From: an uncultured Alphaproteobacteria bacterium
GTDB lineage: Bacteria > Pseudomonadota > Alphaproteobacteria > Rhodospirillales > Rhodospirillaceae
Assembly (NCBI GenBank): GCA_902575965.1
Contig: CACGTM010000010.1
Location: 1-39,284 of the forward strand
DNA: 39,284 nt
Reading direction: 5' to 3'
Shown here: positions 10,169-18,774 of the stretch, one piece after another
Layout of the letters: each line of letters starts with the position of its first letter
Numbering within the stretch: the stretch's first letter is position 1
The notes under the pieces: generated by a model
Told to the model about the DNA's origin: nothing
The model's input: the letters and a program-made list of their open reading frames with translations, nothing else
The model's database searches: none
Position numbers and translations under genes: made by a program

Positions 10169-10648
10169 TTAATCTTGGTTTTTAATTTCTTCTGTTTCGG
10201 AATCAGTAACATCTTCAAAGTTAAAAACGCTGTCTAAATTTATTTCTGACTCATTTAGAGTGGGTTCTTCATCAGATTTCAAATTATCCTCTGTAAAACC
10301 TTGTATATTCATCCCCGACTTTTCAGCATCACTATCTGTAAATTCACCACTCAAATTTTCTTGAGTATTTTCACTATCGCCCAAAAGATTTGAAAATTCG
10401 TCTTCTTCAGGTTCATCAATCTCTACTTGATGTTGCATACCCTTAACTATTGCTTCAACTAAATCTTCTGTTAATACTTTTCCATCTGCAACTTCTCGAA
10501 GAGCAATAACTGGATTTTTATCATTATCTCTTTCCACGTGAGGTTCTGCACCAGAGGATATTTCTCTTGATCTATGAGCGGTCGCTAGAACAAGCTCAAA
10601 ACGATTCTTAACTCTATCAATACAATCTTCAACAGTAACTCGAGCCAT
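10169..10648 (-). CDS. rpoZ: RNA polymerase omega subunit with long acidic tail
   Basis: Omega helps assemble RNA polymerase by chaperoning the beta' subunit. The start is the ATG at 10648 ([20 protein letters not shown]), preceded by GGAG six bases upstream; the frame also reaches a TTG at 10660 but that codon overlaps the Shine-Dalgarno. The conserved fold covers residues 1-85 ([25 protein letters not shown]). Residues 86-159 form an unusually long, strongly acidic, low-complexity tail rich in Asp, Glu, Ser and Asn. Typical alphaproteobacterial omega proteins end sooner. A 75 bp gap separates it from rsh downstream. Confidence 0.92.
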   Translation of the reverse strand: MARVTVEDCIDRVKNRFELVLATAHRSREISSGAEPHVERDNDKNPVIALREVADGKVLTEDLVEAIVKGMQHQVEIDEPEEDEFSNLLGDSENTQENLSGEFTDSDAEKSGMNIQGFTEDNLKSDEEPTLNESEINLDSVFNFEDVTDSETEEIKNQD

Positions 10649-10730
10649 GATAATCTCCAAACTTCAAAAAAGAATTAATATTCCAATTTGTGATTTTTAT
10701 ATGCTAAAAACAAGAAAAACAAGAAATTTC

Positions 10731-11228
10731 TTAGAAAAACTCATCCAAAGGGAAAACTTTATTATTTGTTTCAAGATTACTAATAAGCTCACTTATGCTA
10801 ATATTTAAGAATGGATGCTTCCAATTCGGCGCAATCTCCCCTAAGGGAATCATCACAAATTCTCTCTCATGAAGCCTAGGATGAGGAATTTGGATTTTTC
10901 TATTTTTAATTACAATATTATTATATGCTAATATATCGATATCTATTGTTCTAGGTGAATTTTTATAGCTTCTCTCTCTCCCATACATAAGCTCCACCTC
11001 ATGACAGGCATTTAGTAATTCATAAGGGTTCATTTGTGTCTCAATAATTGCAACAGAGTTTATATAATTACGATTGTTCGAGGGTGGTACAGGAGTAGTT
11101 TCGAAGAATCTTGAGTATTTAACAAAAATTATACCTCGGGATTGAAGAGCACTAATTGCACTTTTGATTGTGACCATTGGTGACCCCACATGACTGTTTA
11201 AATTAGCACCAAATGCAATTATGATCAT
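10731..11228 (-). CDS. folK: HPPK, folate pyrophosphokinase
   Basis: FolK transfers pyrophosphate from ATP to 6-hydroxymethyl-7,8-dihydropterin in folate synthesis. The protein shows FGANLNSHVG at the start, FETTPVPPSNNRNYIN, and the metal and ATP site RTIDIDILAY, then IPHPRLHEREFVMIPL. The frame is open to 11273, but the start at 11228 (MIIIAFGANLNSH) aligns with the family and avoids overlap with the divergent NYN gene. The resulting 165 aa is a normal length. The 44 bp between the two starts must hold both promoters. Confidence 0.93.
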   Translation of the reverse strand: MIIIAFGANLNSHVGSPMVTIKSAISALQSRGIIFVKYSRFFETTPVPPSNNRNYINSVAIIETQMNPYELLNACHEVELMYGRERSYKNSPRTIDIDILAYNNIVIKNRKIQIPHPRLHEREFVMIPLGEIAPNWKHPFLNISISELISNLETNNKVFPLDEFF

Positions 11229-11272
11229 ATTTATAACAAGTTTATTAAAAATAATAACAATAGAGGCTTTCA

Positions 11273-11797
11273 ATGACTAAAAGCAAAGATAAATTAGCCA
11301 TTTTCATAGATGGTGCAAATTTACATTCAACAATAAAATCATTAGCAATTGAAATTGATTATAAAAAACTGATTGATTTCTATTCATCTAACTACTCTCT
11401 AATCAGAGCATATTACTATACAGCCCTTCTAGATAACAATAAAAATCAAAAGATTTCTCCTTTACTTGATTGGTTAGAATACAATGGGTATAGATTAATA
11501 ACAAAAAAAGCAAAGAATTTTTCTGAAGATAATAATATTAAAATAAAAGGTAACATGGATATAGAATTAGCAGTAGATGCATTAGAAATATCAAATTATG
11601 TTGATCATGTTGTTTTATTTTCTGGGGATGGTGATTTTAAGAGACTAATAGAAGCGATACAAAACAAAGGAGTTAAAACTACAGCGGTTTCTAGTTTACT
11701 AACCAACCCTCCAATGATTGCTGACGAACTCAGAAGGCAAGTTGATAATTTCATTGAGCTATCATTATTTAAAGAAGTTTTAATAAATAACACATAG
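11273..11797 (+). CDS. NYN-domain (LabA/DUF88-like) protein
   Basis: This is a PIN-like nuclease-fold protein of the NYN family, usually inferred to act on RNA. The acidic residues expected to bind metal are in FIDGANLHST (D14), GNMDIELAVDAL and FSGDGDFKRL. The C-terminal part (GVKTTAVSS, LRRQVDNFIEL) matches the LabA-like subgroup. A Shine-Dalgarno AGAGG sits six bases before the ATG. The gene is divergent from folK and followed 6 bp later by a uracil-DNA glycosylase, so the two probably share a transcript. NYN genes near smpB and dapA are common in Alphaproteobacteria. The physiological target is unknown. Confidence 0.88.
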   Translation: MTKSKDKLAIFIDGANLHSTIKSLAIEIDYKKLIDFYSSNYSLIRAYYYTALLDNNKNQKISPLLDWLEYNGYRLITKKAKNFSEDNNIKIKGNMDIELAVDALEISNYVDHVVLFSGDGDFKRLIEAIQNKGVKTTAVSSLLTNPPMIADELRRQVDNFIELSLFKEVLINNT

Positions 11798-11803
11798 AAT
11801 GAA

Positions 11804-12433
11804 ATGCCTAAACTAATATTACCAAGTGTTAATTGTCAAAAATGCAAAAGATTAGTAGATTTCAGAATCGAGAATAAAAAGAAATATCCAGAATGGCATA
11901 ATGCACCTGTACCATCATTTGGAGATATCAACTCTAAATTACTAATAGTTGGTTTAGCGCCAGGTCTTAAGGGGGCAAATAGAACTGGAAGACCTTTTAC
12001 TGGCGATTATGCTGGTGATTTACTTTACCCAACACTAGTAAAGTTTGGATGGGCATCAGGAACTTATAATAGAGAAATAAATAAAGACTTCTCATTGAAT
12101 GAATGCAGAATCACAAATACGGTAAGGTGTGTTCCACCACAAAATAAGCCACAAAGTAAAGAACAAAATAGTTGTTTAAAGTTCTTAAAGAACGAGATAG
12201 AAAATTTACCTAATTTAAAATACCTTCTAGCTTTAGGAACAATAGCACATAAAGCCATCATTAAATGTTACAATCTTAAGCAAAAAGAATTTAATTTTGC
12301 TCATGGGAAAAAACATTTAATTAAAGAAAACTTAACACTATTAGATAGCTATCACTGCTCGAGATACAACGTAAATACTGGCAGGTTGACTAAAGAAATG
12401 TTTGAAGAAATTTTTATTATTTTATCTAGGTAA
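11804..12433 (+). CDS. family 5 uracil-DNA glycosylase (UdgB type, Fe-S)
   Basis: This protein excises uracil and related deaminated bases from DNA. Four cysteines fit the [4Fe-4S] pattern of families 4 and 5: C11 and C14 (CQKC), C109 (NTVRC) and C124 (QNSC). Motif 1, GLAPGLKGANRTGRPFTGD (residues 50-68), is the family 5 form. The second motif reads SYHCSRYNVNTGRLT, keeping the H-x-S-x-x-N pattern. The 209 aa length is typical. It follows the NYN gene by 6 bp and its last codons overlap the end of the convergent glutathione peroxidase gene by 12 bp. Confidence 0.9.
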   Translation: MPKLILPSVNCQKCKRLVDFRIENKKKYPEWHNAPVPSFGDINSKLLIVGLAPGLKGANRTGRPFTGDYAGDLLYPTLVKFGWASGTYNREINKDFSLNECRITNTVRCVPPQNKPQSKEQNSCLKFLKNEIENLPNLKYLLALGTIAHKAIIKCYNLKQKEFNFAHGKKHLIKENLTLLDSYHCSRYNVNTGRLTKEMFEEIFIILSR

Positions 12434-12976
12434 AATTTCTTCAATTGCAGATATGACCTTTTTACTTTTTGGCCCTGTAGTAGACATAAACCAATCTGCA
12501 ACTTCCCCATCAGCATTTATTAAGTATTTGTGAAAATTCCATTTAGGTGAGATGTTAGCACCATCTTTCGACGCTAGCCATTTATATAATGGATGAGCTT
12601 CTTTTCCTTTAACTACAACCTTTTCAGTCATTGGGAAATCAATTGAAAAATTAGTTTCACAAAAATCTTTAATCTCCTCAGATGTACCTGGCTCTTGATT
12701 TAAAAAATCATTTGATGGAACTCCCAATACAACCAGTCCTTTATCTTTGTAATCAGTCCACAATGATTGAAGGTTCTCATACTGTGGTGTAAAACCACAT
12801 TGAGAGGCTGTATTTACTACCAATAAGGCTTTACCTTTGAAAGTTGATAAAGGCAAAGGCTCTCCCTCAATAGAAGTAAAGGAGAAATCATGCGCTGTCT
12901 CTGCATTAGAACTTGTAATTGTCATAAAACATAATATAAATGACAACAATAAAAAATGTAATGATTTATTTTTCAT
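12422..12976 (-). CDS. secreted glutathione peroxidase-like protein
   Basis: This thiol peroxidase of the GPx family reduces peroxides, in bacteria often with thioredoxin rather than glutathione. A signal peptide is visible (MKNKSLHFLLL through SSNA, cleavage near residue 25), so the enzyme should be periplasmic. The active-site motif NTASQCGFTPQY has cysteine at residue 60 in place of selenocysteine, and the partner motif WNFHKYLI is present. At 184 aa it is a normal length once the signal is removed. It is convergent and overlapping with the glycosylase gene, and lies 28 bp downstream of smpB on the same strand. Confidence 0.92.
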   Translation of the reverse strand: MKNKSLHFLLLSFILCFMTITSSNAETAHDFSFTSIEGEPLPLSTFKGKALLVVNTASQCGFTPQYENLQSLWTDYKDKGLVVLGVPSNDFLNQEPGTSEEIKDFCETNFSIDFPMTEKVVVKGKEAHPLYKWLASKDGANISPKWNFHKYLINADGEVADWFMSTTGPKSKKVISAIEEILPR

Positions 12977-13004
12977 ACTCTATTAACTCCTAAAAAAATT
13001 ATAA

Positions 13005-13475
13005 CTAACCTTTATCTTTAAGTATACGCGCTTTGTCTCTTTTCCAATCTCTATCTTTTATGACATTTCTCTTATCAATGCCAGTTCTTCCTTTTGCAAG
13101 TCCAATTTTCAGCTTTGCCAACCCTCTTTTATTAAAGTATAAGGATAAAGGGACTAATGTCATTCCTTTTCTTGCTACATCGTTAGATAATTTTGTTATT
13201 TCCTTTTGACGAAGAAGGACTTTTCTTTTTCTTCGAGAGTCATGGCCAAAGTTTATTGCTTCATTATAGGTTGGAATATATGAGTTAATCAAATATATAC
13301 CATCATCCTCATATGTTGCATAAGCTTCTAAAATATTTCCCTGCCCAAGTCTCAAAGATTTTACTTCTGAACCTGTTAATATAATACCAGCCTCATAAGT
13401 ATCAATTATATCATAATCTCTTCTTGCCCTTTTATTTTGCGCTATAATACCAACCGAAATCATAGACTTATTCAT
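13005..13475 (-). CDS. smpB: SsrA-binding protein SmpB
   Basis: SmpB binds tmRNA and carries it to stalled ribosomes for trans-translation. The conserved elements are all present: IIAQNKRARRDYDI, YEAGIILTGSEVKSLR, the SYIPTYNEA segment, LSLYFNKRGLAKLKIGLAKG and a basic C-terminal tail (RDWKRDKARIL). The ATG at 13475 is preferred to a TTG one codon upstream; an ATG four codons further in (13463) would also give a complete domain. It starts 10 bp after the dapA stop, so dapA and smpB are probably one transcript. No tmRNA gene was recognised in the window. Confidence 0.94.
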   Translation of the reverse strand: MNKSMISVGIIAQNKRARRDYDIIDTYEAGIILTGSEVKSLRLGQGNILEAYATYEDDGIYLINSYIPTYNEAINFGHDSRRKRKVLLRQKEITKLSNDVARKGMTLVPLSLYFNKRGLAKLKIGLAKGRTGIDKRNVIKDRDWKRDKARILKDKG

Positions 13476-13485
13476 CAAGTATTTC

Positions 13486-14361
13486 TCAATCTATTATACC
13501 TGCAACTTTCATACAATTTTTAATTCTTTCTTTTGTATGAGAATCAATTGGTACCATTGGGGGACGAGTTTCAGGTGAACACTTATTTAAAAGGCTACAT
13601 GCATATTTTATTGGTGCTGGATTAGGCTCACAGAATAGAGCAACATTCAAAGGATGAAGGATATCCCTAATTTTCCATACCTCATCATATTTACCTGCAT
13701 CCCAAAGATCATACAATTTTGCATTAAGTCTTGGAGCAACGTTTGAACAAACAGATACACAGCCATTTCCACCCTGAGCAAGGAATCCTGTAGCAGTTAC
13801 ATCATCACCTGAGAGAAGAGAAAAATTTTCCTTCAACTCTAATCGAATTGATAAGGTTCTCGCCAGATTATCTGAAGCATCTTTAATGCCAACGATATTA
13901 GAATGATTTGATAGTGTCTTTAAACTTTCTAAAGTAAGGTCAACTACGCTCCTACCAGGTATATTGTAAATAATAAGAGGAATATCAACTGAATCTGCAA
14001 TTTTTAGGTAGTGAGAAACAAGCCCTCTTTGACTAGGTTTATTATAATAAGGTGTAACAACTAATGCTCCATCTGCACCTGCTTCCTTAGCTGATTTTGT
14101 TAGATAAATTGCTTCCTCAGTAGAATTAGAACCAGTTCCGGCGATTATAGGTACTCTCTTACTTGCAACGTCAATGCATATATTAATTACTCTAATATGT
14201 TCCTCATGGCTTAAAACAGGTGATTCGCCTGTAGTACCGCAAGGTACTAATCCATGCGAACCTTCATTAATTTGCCATTCTACAAAACTTTTAAATTTAG
14301 TTTCGTCTAACTTTCCACCATCAAATGGCGTAACTAAAGCAGTTATAGAACCTCTGAACAT
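13486..14361 (-). CDS. dapA: 4-hydroxy-tetrahydrodipicolinate synthase
   Basis: DapA condenses pyruvate with aspartate semialdehyde, the first committed step to diaminopimelate and lysine. The TIM-barrel protein (291 aa) shows the Schiff-base lysine K160 in IVGIKDASDN, the tyrosine Y132 in IIYNIPGRSV, the CGTTGESP loop (41-48) and TPYYNKPSQRGL. Its product feeds peptidoglycan cross-links, which the divergent lytic transglycosylase cuts. The dapA-smpB pair and the neighbouring transglycosylase are a common alphaproteobacterial arrangement. The start is ATG, with about 140 bp to the divergent gene. Confidence 0.95.
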   Translation of the reverse strand: MFRGSITALVTPFDGGKLDETKFKSFVEWQINEGSHGLVPCGTTGESPVLSHEEHIRVINICIDVASKRVPIIAGTGSNSTEEAIYLTKSAKEAGADGALVVTPYYNKPSQRGLVSHYLKIADSVDIPLIIYNIPGRSVVDLTLESLKTLSNHSNIVGIKDASDNLARTLSIRLELKENFSLLSGDDVTATGFLAQGGNGCVSVCSNVAPRLNAKLYDLWDAGKYDEVWKIRDILHPLNVALFCEPNPAPIKYACSLLNKCSPETRPPMVPIDSHTKERIKNCMKVAGIID

Positions 14362-14503
14362 AAAAAACCCTGGAATCTAAGTATAATTTGAGAAAAATAT
14401 ATTAAATAATAGAAAAATCCAAATTAAAGATTTAAAAACTAGTACCAACCCATAAGAATTGATAAAAAAGCTTTATAATAAGCCAAAAAAGAATGATTGT
14501 TTA

Positions 14504-16558
14504 ATGGTTTCACACATAATTCATAAATTTTTAATAATCTTAACATTATTTATTATTGGTAATACCCAACTTTCATTGGTGCATGCCAAAAATAAAGCAC
14601 CAATACCTACCCAAAAACCAAAACCTAACGAATATATAAAGGTAATCTCTAACCCTAAGTTTTTACCAATCAGAAAACCTGCTTATCCTGGTCCATTCGG
14701 TGAAGACTATAACTATGTGCTAAATCAAAATGATAGAAATTTATTTTCAAAAGCTGTTAATTCAGCTGAGTTAAAAAGATGGAATAGTGCTAGACGTCTT
14801 GTTGATAACATACAAAATCCTTTAACACGGAATTTTATCACCTGGCTATATCTTAAAGATAGAAATGCAAAGTCAGATTTTAGGTTTAGAGCACTTTTTA
14901 TTAGAAACAATCACACCTGGCCTGAAATTAATCTTATTAGGTCTCGTGCTGAAAAATATGCAAATGACGGCTCAATGTCATCATCTGAAATTATTGATTG
15001 GTTTTCTATGTTTCCACCATTAACTGGCCCGGGATTAGAAGCGTTAGCAAACGCATATAAAGAAAAAGGTGACATACACAAATCTGAAGATTTAGCAAAA
15101 AATGCTTGGCATAATTATAATTTTACTCAACGAGAAGAACGAAGATTCCTATCCTCATTTGCGTATTTGCTTAACACGAAGGACCATGAGAAGAGGGTAA
15201 GTAATTTAATCTGGAATAATAAATTATATTCAGCTCGAAGAAATTTAAAACGGGTAAGCCGTGGTTTTAGAAGATTAGCAGAGGCAAGGATTGCTCTTAA
15301 CTCAAGTGCATATGGTGTTGATTCAAAAATTGCAAGGATCCCTAATCAACTAAGGAAAGACCCAGGACTAACATTGGACAGAGTTAAATGGAGAAGAAAA
15401 AGAGGAAAATACATTAGTGCTAAAAGACTTATTATCAATGAAGGTTATGATGACATTAATCCCACCTTATGGTGGAAAGAGAGACACATCCTTTCTAGAC
15501 ATTCTGTAAGACGCAATAAAATGAGAGAAGCTTACGAGATAAGCTCAAATCATAAAGCGAACGATAGCTTATCAATTTTTGAAGCAGAATGGATATCTGG
15601 GTGGTTGAGTAAAAGTTTTTTCAATAATTATGATCAGGCACTCAAACATTTTTATAATGTATACGATGCGGTATCTTTTCCTGTTAGTTTATCAAAGGCT
15701 TCATATTGGATAGGACAAACCCTTGAGTCGGCAGAAAAAAGTGAACTAGCAAGACCTTGGTACGAAAAAGCATCAATGTATAATTATACATTTTATGGTC
15801 AGTTAGCATCAGAAAAAATATATAGAAAAAAAATTCATCAACCACTTGATGAAATAATTCCAAATAAAAACCAAAAATTATCATTCAATCAAAATGAACT
15901 AGTTCAAGTCCTTAGAATACTAGCTGAAACTGGTCAAAATAAATACCTAAAGAGATTTACTCTATCTATTGCAACTTCTGGACCTTCTATTAATTATTAT
16001 CTTGCTGCAGAAATGATTAGTAACCTTGGAAGAATTGATTTAGGCGTTTGGGTAGCAAGAAAGGCGGAACAAAAGAAAATCATTTTATTTAAGCATGGTT
16101 ATCCGGTTCCAGATTTTACTTACCCTCTTTATCCTGAAAAGCCTCTAATATTATCAGTAATTAGACAAGAAAGTAATTTTGATATTTCAGCAACAAGTCA
16201 TGCAGGTGCTAAAGGACTAATGCAACTAATGCCTGCTACAGCAAGAGTGGTTTCAAAAAGAATTAAAGAGAGATATGATAGAGATTCTTTAACAATTGAT
16301 CCCTCATATAATATAAGATTGGGATCAGCATACTTATATCAATTAATTAATGAATTTAATGGTTCATATATAATGGCACTTGCAGGCTACAATGCTGGAC
16401 CCCATCGGGTTAAGAGGTGGATAAGACTTTACGGTGATCCAAGAAAAAATAAAAACGAGATAGATTGGATTGAACAAATACCATTCAATGAAACAAGAAA
16501 TTATGTGAAAAGAGTAATAGAAAATCTGAATGTTTATAGGGAGCTTGTTAAAGAGTAG
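14504..16558 (+). CDS. soluble lytic murein transglycosylase (SLT family)
   Basis: This periplasmic enzyme cleaves glycan strands of peptidoglycan and leaves 1,6-anhydro ends. The ATG at 14504 gives a signal peptide (MVSHIIHKFLIILTL through VHAK); the frame is also open to a TTG at 14459, but that would place 15 mostly charged residues before the signal. The long middle is alpha-helical, resembling the superhelical U domain of Slt70. The catalytic domain near the C-terminus has the glutamate E556 in VIRQESNFDISATS, then GAKGLMQLMPATA and LAGYNAGPHRV. The length of about 684 aa fits Slt70-type enzymes. It is divergent from dapA and converges on the bactofilin gene 25 bp away. Confidence 0.92.
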   Translation: MVSHIIHKFLIILTLFIIGNTQLSLVHAKNKAPIPTQKPKPNEYIKVISNPKFLPIRKPAYPGPFGEDYNYVLNQNDRNLFSKAVNSAELKRWNSARRLVDNIQNPLTRNFITWLYLKDRNAKSDFRFRALFIRNNHTWPEINLIRSRAEKYANDGSMSSSEIIDWFSMFPPLTGPGLEALANAYKEKGDIHKSEDLAKNAWHNYNFTQREERRFLSSFAYLLNTKDHEKRVSNLIWNNKLYSARRNLKRVSRGFRRLAEARIALNSSAYGVDSKIARIPNQLRKDPGLTLDRVKWRRKRGKYISAKRLIINEGYDDINPTLWWKERHILSRHSVRRNKMREAYEISSNHKANDSLSIFEAEWISGWLSKSFFNNYDQALKHFYNVYDAVSFPVSLSKASYWIGQTLESAEKSELARPWYEKASMYNYTFYGQLASEKIYRKKIHQPLDEIIPNKNQKLSFNQNELVQVLRILAETGQNKYLKRFTLSIATSGPSINYYLAAEMISNLGRIDLGVWVARKAEQKKIILFKHGYPVPDFTYPLYPEKPLILSVIRQESNFDISATSHAGAKGLMQLMPATARVVSKRIKERYDRDSLTIDPSYNIRLGSAYLYQLINEFNGSYIMALAGYNAGPHRVKRWIRLYGDPRKNKNEIDWIEQIPFNETRNYVKRVIENLNVYRELVKE

Positions 16559-16559
16559 T

Positions 16560-16587
16560 ATAAATAAATAATATCAATTTTATTTAT
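16560..16587. terminator. AT-only inverted repeat between convergent genes
   Basis: The arms ATAAATAAA (16560-16568) and TTTATTTAT (16579-16587) are perfect 9 bp complements with a 10 base loop. It begins right after the transglycosylase stop and overlaps the last codon of the bactofilin. Its position between converging genes suggests a bidirectional terminator, but an all-AT stem is weak and such repeats arise easily in DNA this AT-rich. Confidence 0.3.
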
Positions 16588-17015
16588 GAAACAGCAGATT
16601 TTGGTAAAGAAGATCCTTCGTTCTTTCTAGATGAAGTTTTTGACTCTGTAGATTTACTTTTGGAATTTGAGGCTGTTTCTTCTGGTTTTATAATTCTTTT
16701 ACAATGACCGTCAACGAATGCACCTGGTTCAATAGCAAGACTGTCATGTTCAATATCACCTGTCATACGGGCCGTTGCTGCAAGAAATACAGAATTTGCC
16801 TTTACGATACCTTTCATTGCACCATGTATTCTAACAGTTTTTGCATGAACTTGACCTGAAACGAGACCTTTGGTTCCAATGATCAAAGCTTTACACTTCA
16901 CGTCACCATCTACTTTTCCATCCACTTGGATCTCACCCTCACTCGATAAATTACCCTTGATAGTTAAATCATCGCTAATAATGGAGGGAACATATTTAGA
17001 CTGACCATTTTTCAT
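16584..17015 (-). CDS. bactofilin (CcmA/BacA family)
   Basis: Bactofilins polymerise without nucleotide into filaments that organise local cell-wall synthesis, stalks or cell curvature. The 143-residue protein has the beta-helical core of about residues 12-105, recognisable from SDDLTIKGNLSSEGEIQVDG, KVDGDVKCKALIIG, GKVRIHG-like repeats (VHAKTVRIHGAMKG) and ARMTGDIEHDSLAIEPGAFVDG. The tail is Ser/Lys-rich and disordered. The M23 peptidase gene sits 24 bp upstream on the same strand. Pairs of bactofilin and membrane-bound M23 peptidase are known to act together on cell shape in other bacteria, so a shared role here is a reasonable inference. Confidence 0.93.
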   Translation of the reverse strand: MKNGQSKYVPSIISDDLTIKGNLSSEGEIQVDGKVDGDVKCKALIIGTKGLVSGQVHAKTVRIHGAMKGIVKANSVFLAATARMTGDIEHDSLAIEPGAFVDGHCKRIIKPEETASNSKSKSTESKTSSRKNEGSSLPKSAVS

Positions 17016-17039
17016 ATTTTTTTCCTGTGTTATATTTTT

Positions 17040-18476
17040 TTAGCTTTCTTTGAGAACGTCATTTCCAACTCTTAGAAATTTCATAGGATTTAGCTGTTTT
17101 CCATTATGTAAAATCTCAAAATGAAGGTGTGGACCAGTACTTCTACCACTATTACCAAGCAAACCAATTACTGTTTCTCTGGTAACAAAATCACCTTCTT
17201 TTACTAAAATTTTTGCTAAATGACCATAGCGCGATGAAATATTCATACCATGATTAATCTCAATTAGTCGCCCGTATCTGCCCCTCCAACCAGCAAAGGA
17301 TACTTTGCCTGAACCAGGACTAAAGATTTCGGAATTATAAGCAGCTCCAAAATCAGTGCCAAGGTGCCTTGCATAAGCACCTGAAAACGGATCTTTTCTA
17401 ACACCAAAGCCACTTGTTATCCAAGCTTTTGTTAGTGGAGCCTTAAGAGGCATAATAGAAAGTAAATTTTCTAATTCTGTAAGCTTTTGAACCCTGCTAT
17501 TTAGAGAGACAAGAGATTCATTTATTGGTCCAATATTTTTTTTTATAGGATCAACTGGGATAAAAGGACCTCCACTTCCATATTCTTTTTTCATTTCAGA
17601 AAGAAGATCATCAACTTCTAATCCTGTGGATTTAAGTGATGTTGAGATATGGTCAATCTTTTCATTAGCAACTTCAGAGAATCTATGGAATAGCATTAAT
17701 TGAATACCCTCCATCTCTCTTAATTCTTTTTCTAACTGATCAACTCTTGTTAACAGCCCCAATGTCTCAGATGCTGCTAAATTTAGCTCTATATTTAATC
17801 TACGATTATTTAATCCTTTAGAATTTATAAAGTCAGTTTTTTCGTGAGTATTTGTTGCATCTCTCATTTCAGATTTAAGTTCATCTAAAGATGAATGAAG
17901 AACTTCTCTTTGATCAACTACTCTCAAACGATCTAATTCTAGCCTACCAATTGCGACATCAATTTGTTTGGATTTTGATATCCATGCACGGGTATCTTTT
18001 TTTCTATTCTGTGCATCACTTTTTTCCACTGGATCAGAATTAACACTTCCCCTTGACTTTTTATTATTGCCAGCATCATCAAGTCTTATTTTTTGATCAA
18101 GGAGGTCATACTGTTTATCAACAAGTGAAACCATTAATGAACTATTTTTATCCAACTGATCAGTAATTTCATTAATTCTTCTATTATAAACATTAAGTTG
18201 AGCAAGAAGATGTTCATAACCAGTCCGTGCATCTTTAATCTGAATTTCTTTTGCTCGAATTCGATCTGAATGACTAACAACTAAACCTGAACTTACTAAA
18301 ACCCATCCACCCAGAACAATCATACAACAAAAAGCAACCGCTTGATGAATAGTTGTCAACCTTAGGGTATACATTTTTTCTTCTGTACGAAGTATTATTT
18401 GCCTTTGAGGGAAAAACCTTTGAAGACTTTTCTGAAAGTCAGATAGACTTCTGTAATAAGGATCAAATTTTGACAT
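17040..18476 (-). CDS. membrane-anchored M23 metallopeptidase
   Basis: This is a LytM/M23 zinc peptidase likely to cut peptidoglycan cross-bridges or to activate amidases. It has a short cytoplasmic N-terminus, one membrane segment at about residues 44-66 and a long coiled-coil periplasmic region (70-340). The M23 domain spans about 350-465. Zinc ligands are visible as HLGTDFGA (H and D) and HLHFEI (second H of the HxH), with ISSRYGHLAKILVKEGD between them. The site looks intact, so it is probably an active enzyme rather than an EnvC-like activator. It is the upstream partner of the bactofilin gene and starts with ATG; its promoter must lie in the 298 bp gap to pgpA. Confidence 0.92.
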   Translation of the reverse strand: MSKFDPYYRSLSDFQKSLQRFFPQRQIILRTEEKMYTLRLTTIHQAVAFCCMIVLGGWVLVSSGLVVSHSDRIRAKEIQIKDARTGYEHLLAQLNVYNRRINEITDQLDKNSSLMVSLVDKQYDLLDQKIRLDDAGNNKKSRGSVNSDPVEKSDAQNRKKDTRAWISKSKQIDVAIGRLELDRLRVVDQREVLHSSLDELKSEMRDATNTHEKTDFINSKGLNNRRLNIELNLAASETLGLLTRVDQLEKELREMEGIQLMLFHRFSEVANEKIDHISTSLKSTGLEVDDLLSEMKKEYGSGGPFIPVDPIKKNIGPINESLVSLNSRVQKLTELENLLSIMPLKAPLTKAWITSGFGVRKDPFSGAYARHLGTDFGAAYNSEIFSPGSGKVSFAGWRGRYGRLIEINHGMNISSRYGHLAKILVKEGDFVTRETVIGLLGNSGRSTGPHLHFEILHNGKQLNPMKFLRVGNDVLKES

Positions 18477-18774
18477 TAATTACTTATCCTAATGGAGCAA
18501 ATTAATATAAACAGAAAACCATGCGATAAAAATTCAAAATTTGCGCACATGTGACATATTAATACAAAACAAGCTGAAAAATAAGCTAAAGTTTCATAAC
18601 ACTAGATTTAAACGACAGAAATTTAAAAGATTTTTAGTATTTATATATATTTTCTGAAATAATTATGCTTATGTCCAGGTAGATTTGATAAAAATGCTCA
18701 TGATAGTGATATAAGTAACTGAAAATTCACACAAACAACCAATAGTGGTTATTTTTTAAAAAAACAATTTTAAA
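18477..18774. other. intergenic region between divergent genes
   Basis: This AT-rich gap separates the starts of the M23 peptidase (minus) and pgpA (plus), so it must carry two promoters. No ORF longer than a few codons is visible. Close to pgpA (18737-18756) lies a terminator-like hairpin on the plus strand, described separately, which raises the possibility of a short transcript or leader ahead of pgpA. No known RNA family was recognised. Confidence 0.4.
18737..18756 (+). terminator. terminator-like hairpin upstream of pgpA
   Basis: AACCA (18737-18741) pairs with TGGTT (18746-18750) across a four-base loop and is followed by ATTTTTT. On the plus strand this is the shape of a weak intrinsic terminator. 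It ends 19 bp before the pgpA ATG, so it could end a small RNA or attenuate pgpA. The stem is short with only two G-C pairs. Confidence 0.3.

Noticed and set aside
11229-11273. folK start extended to 11273
   Set aside because: It would add 15 residues not found in the family and overlap the start of the divergent NYN gene; the ATG at 11228 aligns with the family N-terminus.
18541-18720. CtrA-like or other TTAA-spaced motifs in the gap before pgpA
   Set aside because: TTAA-type half-sites occur everywhere in DNA this AT-rich, so they carry no information here.
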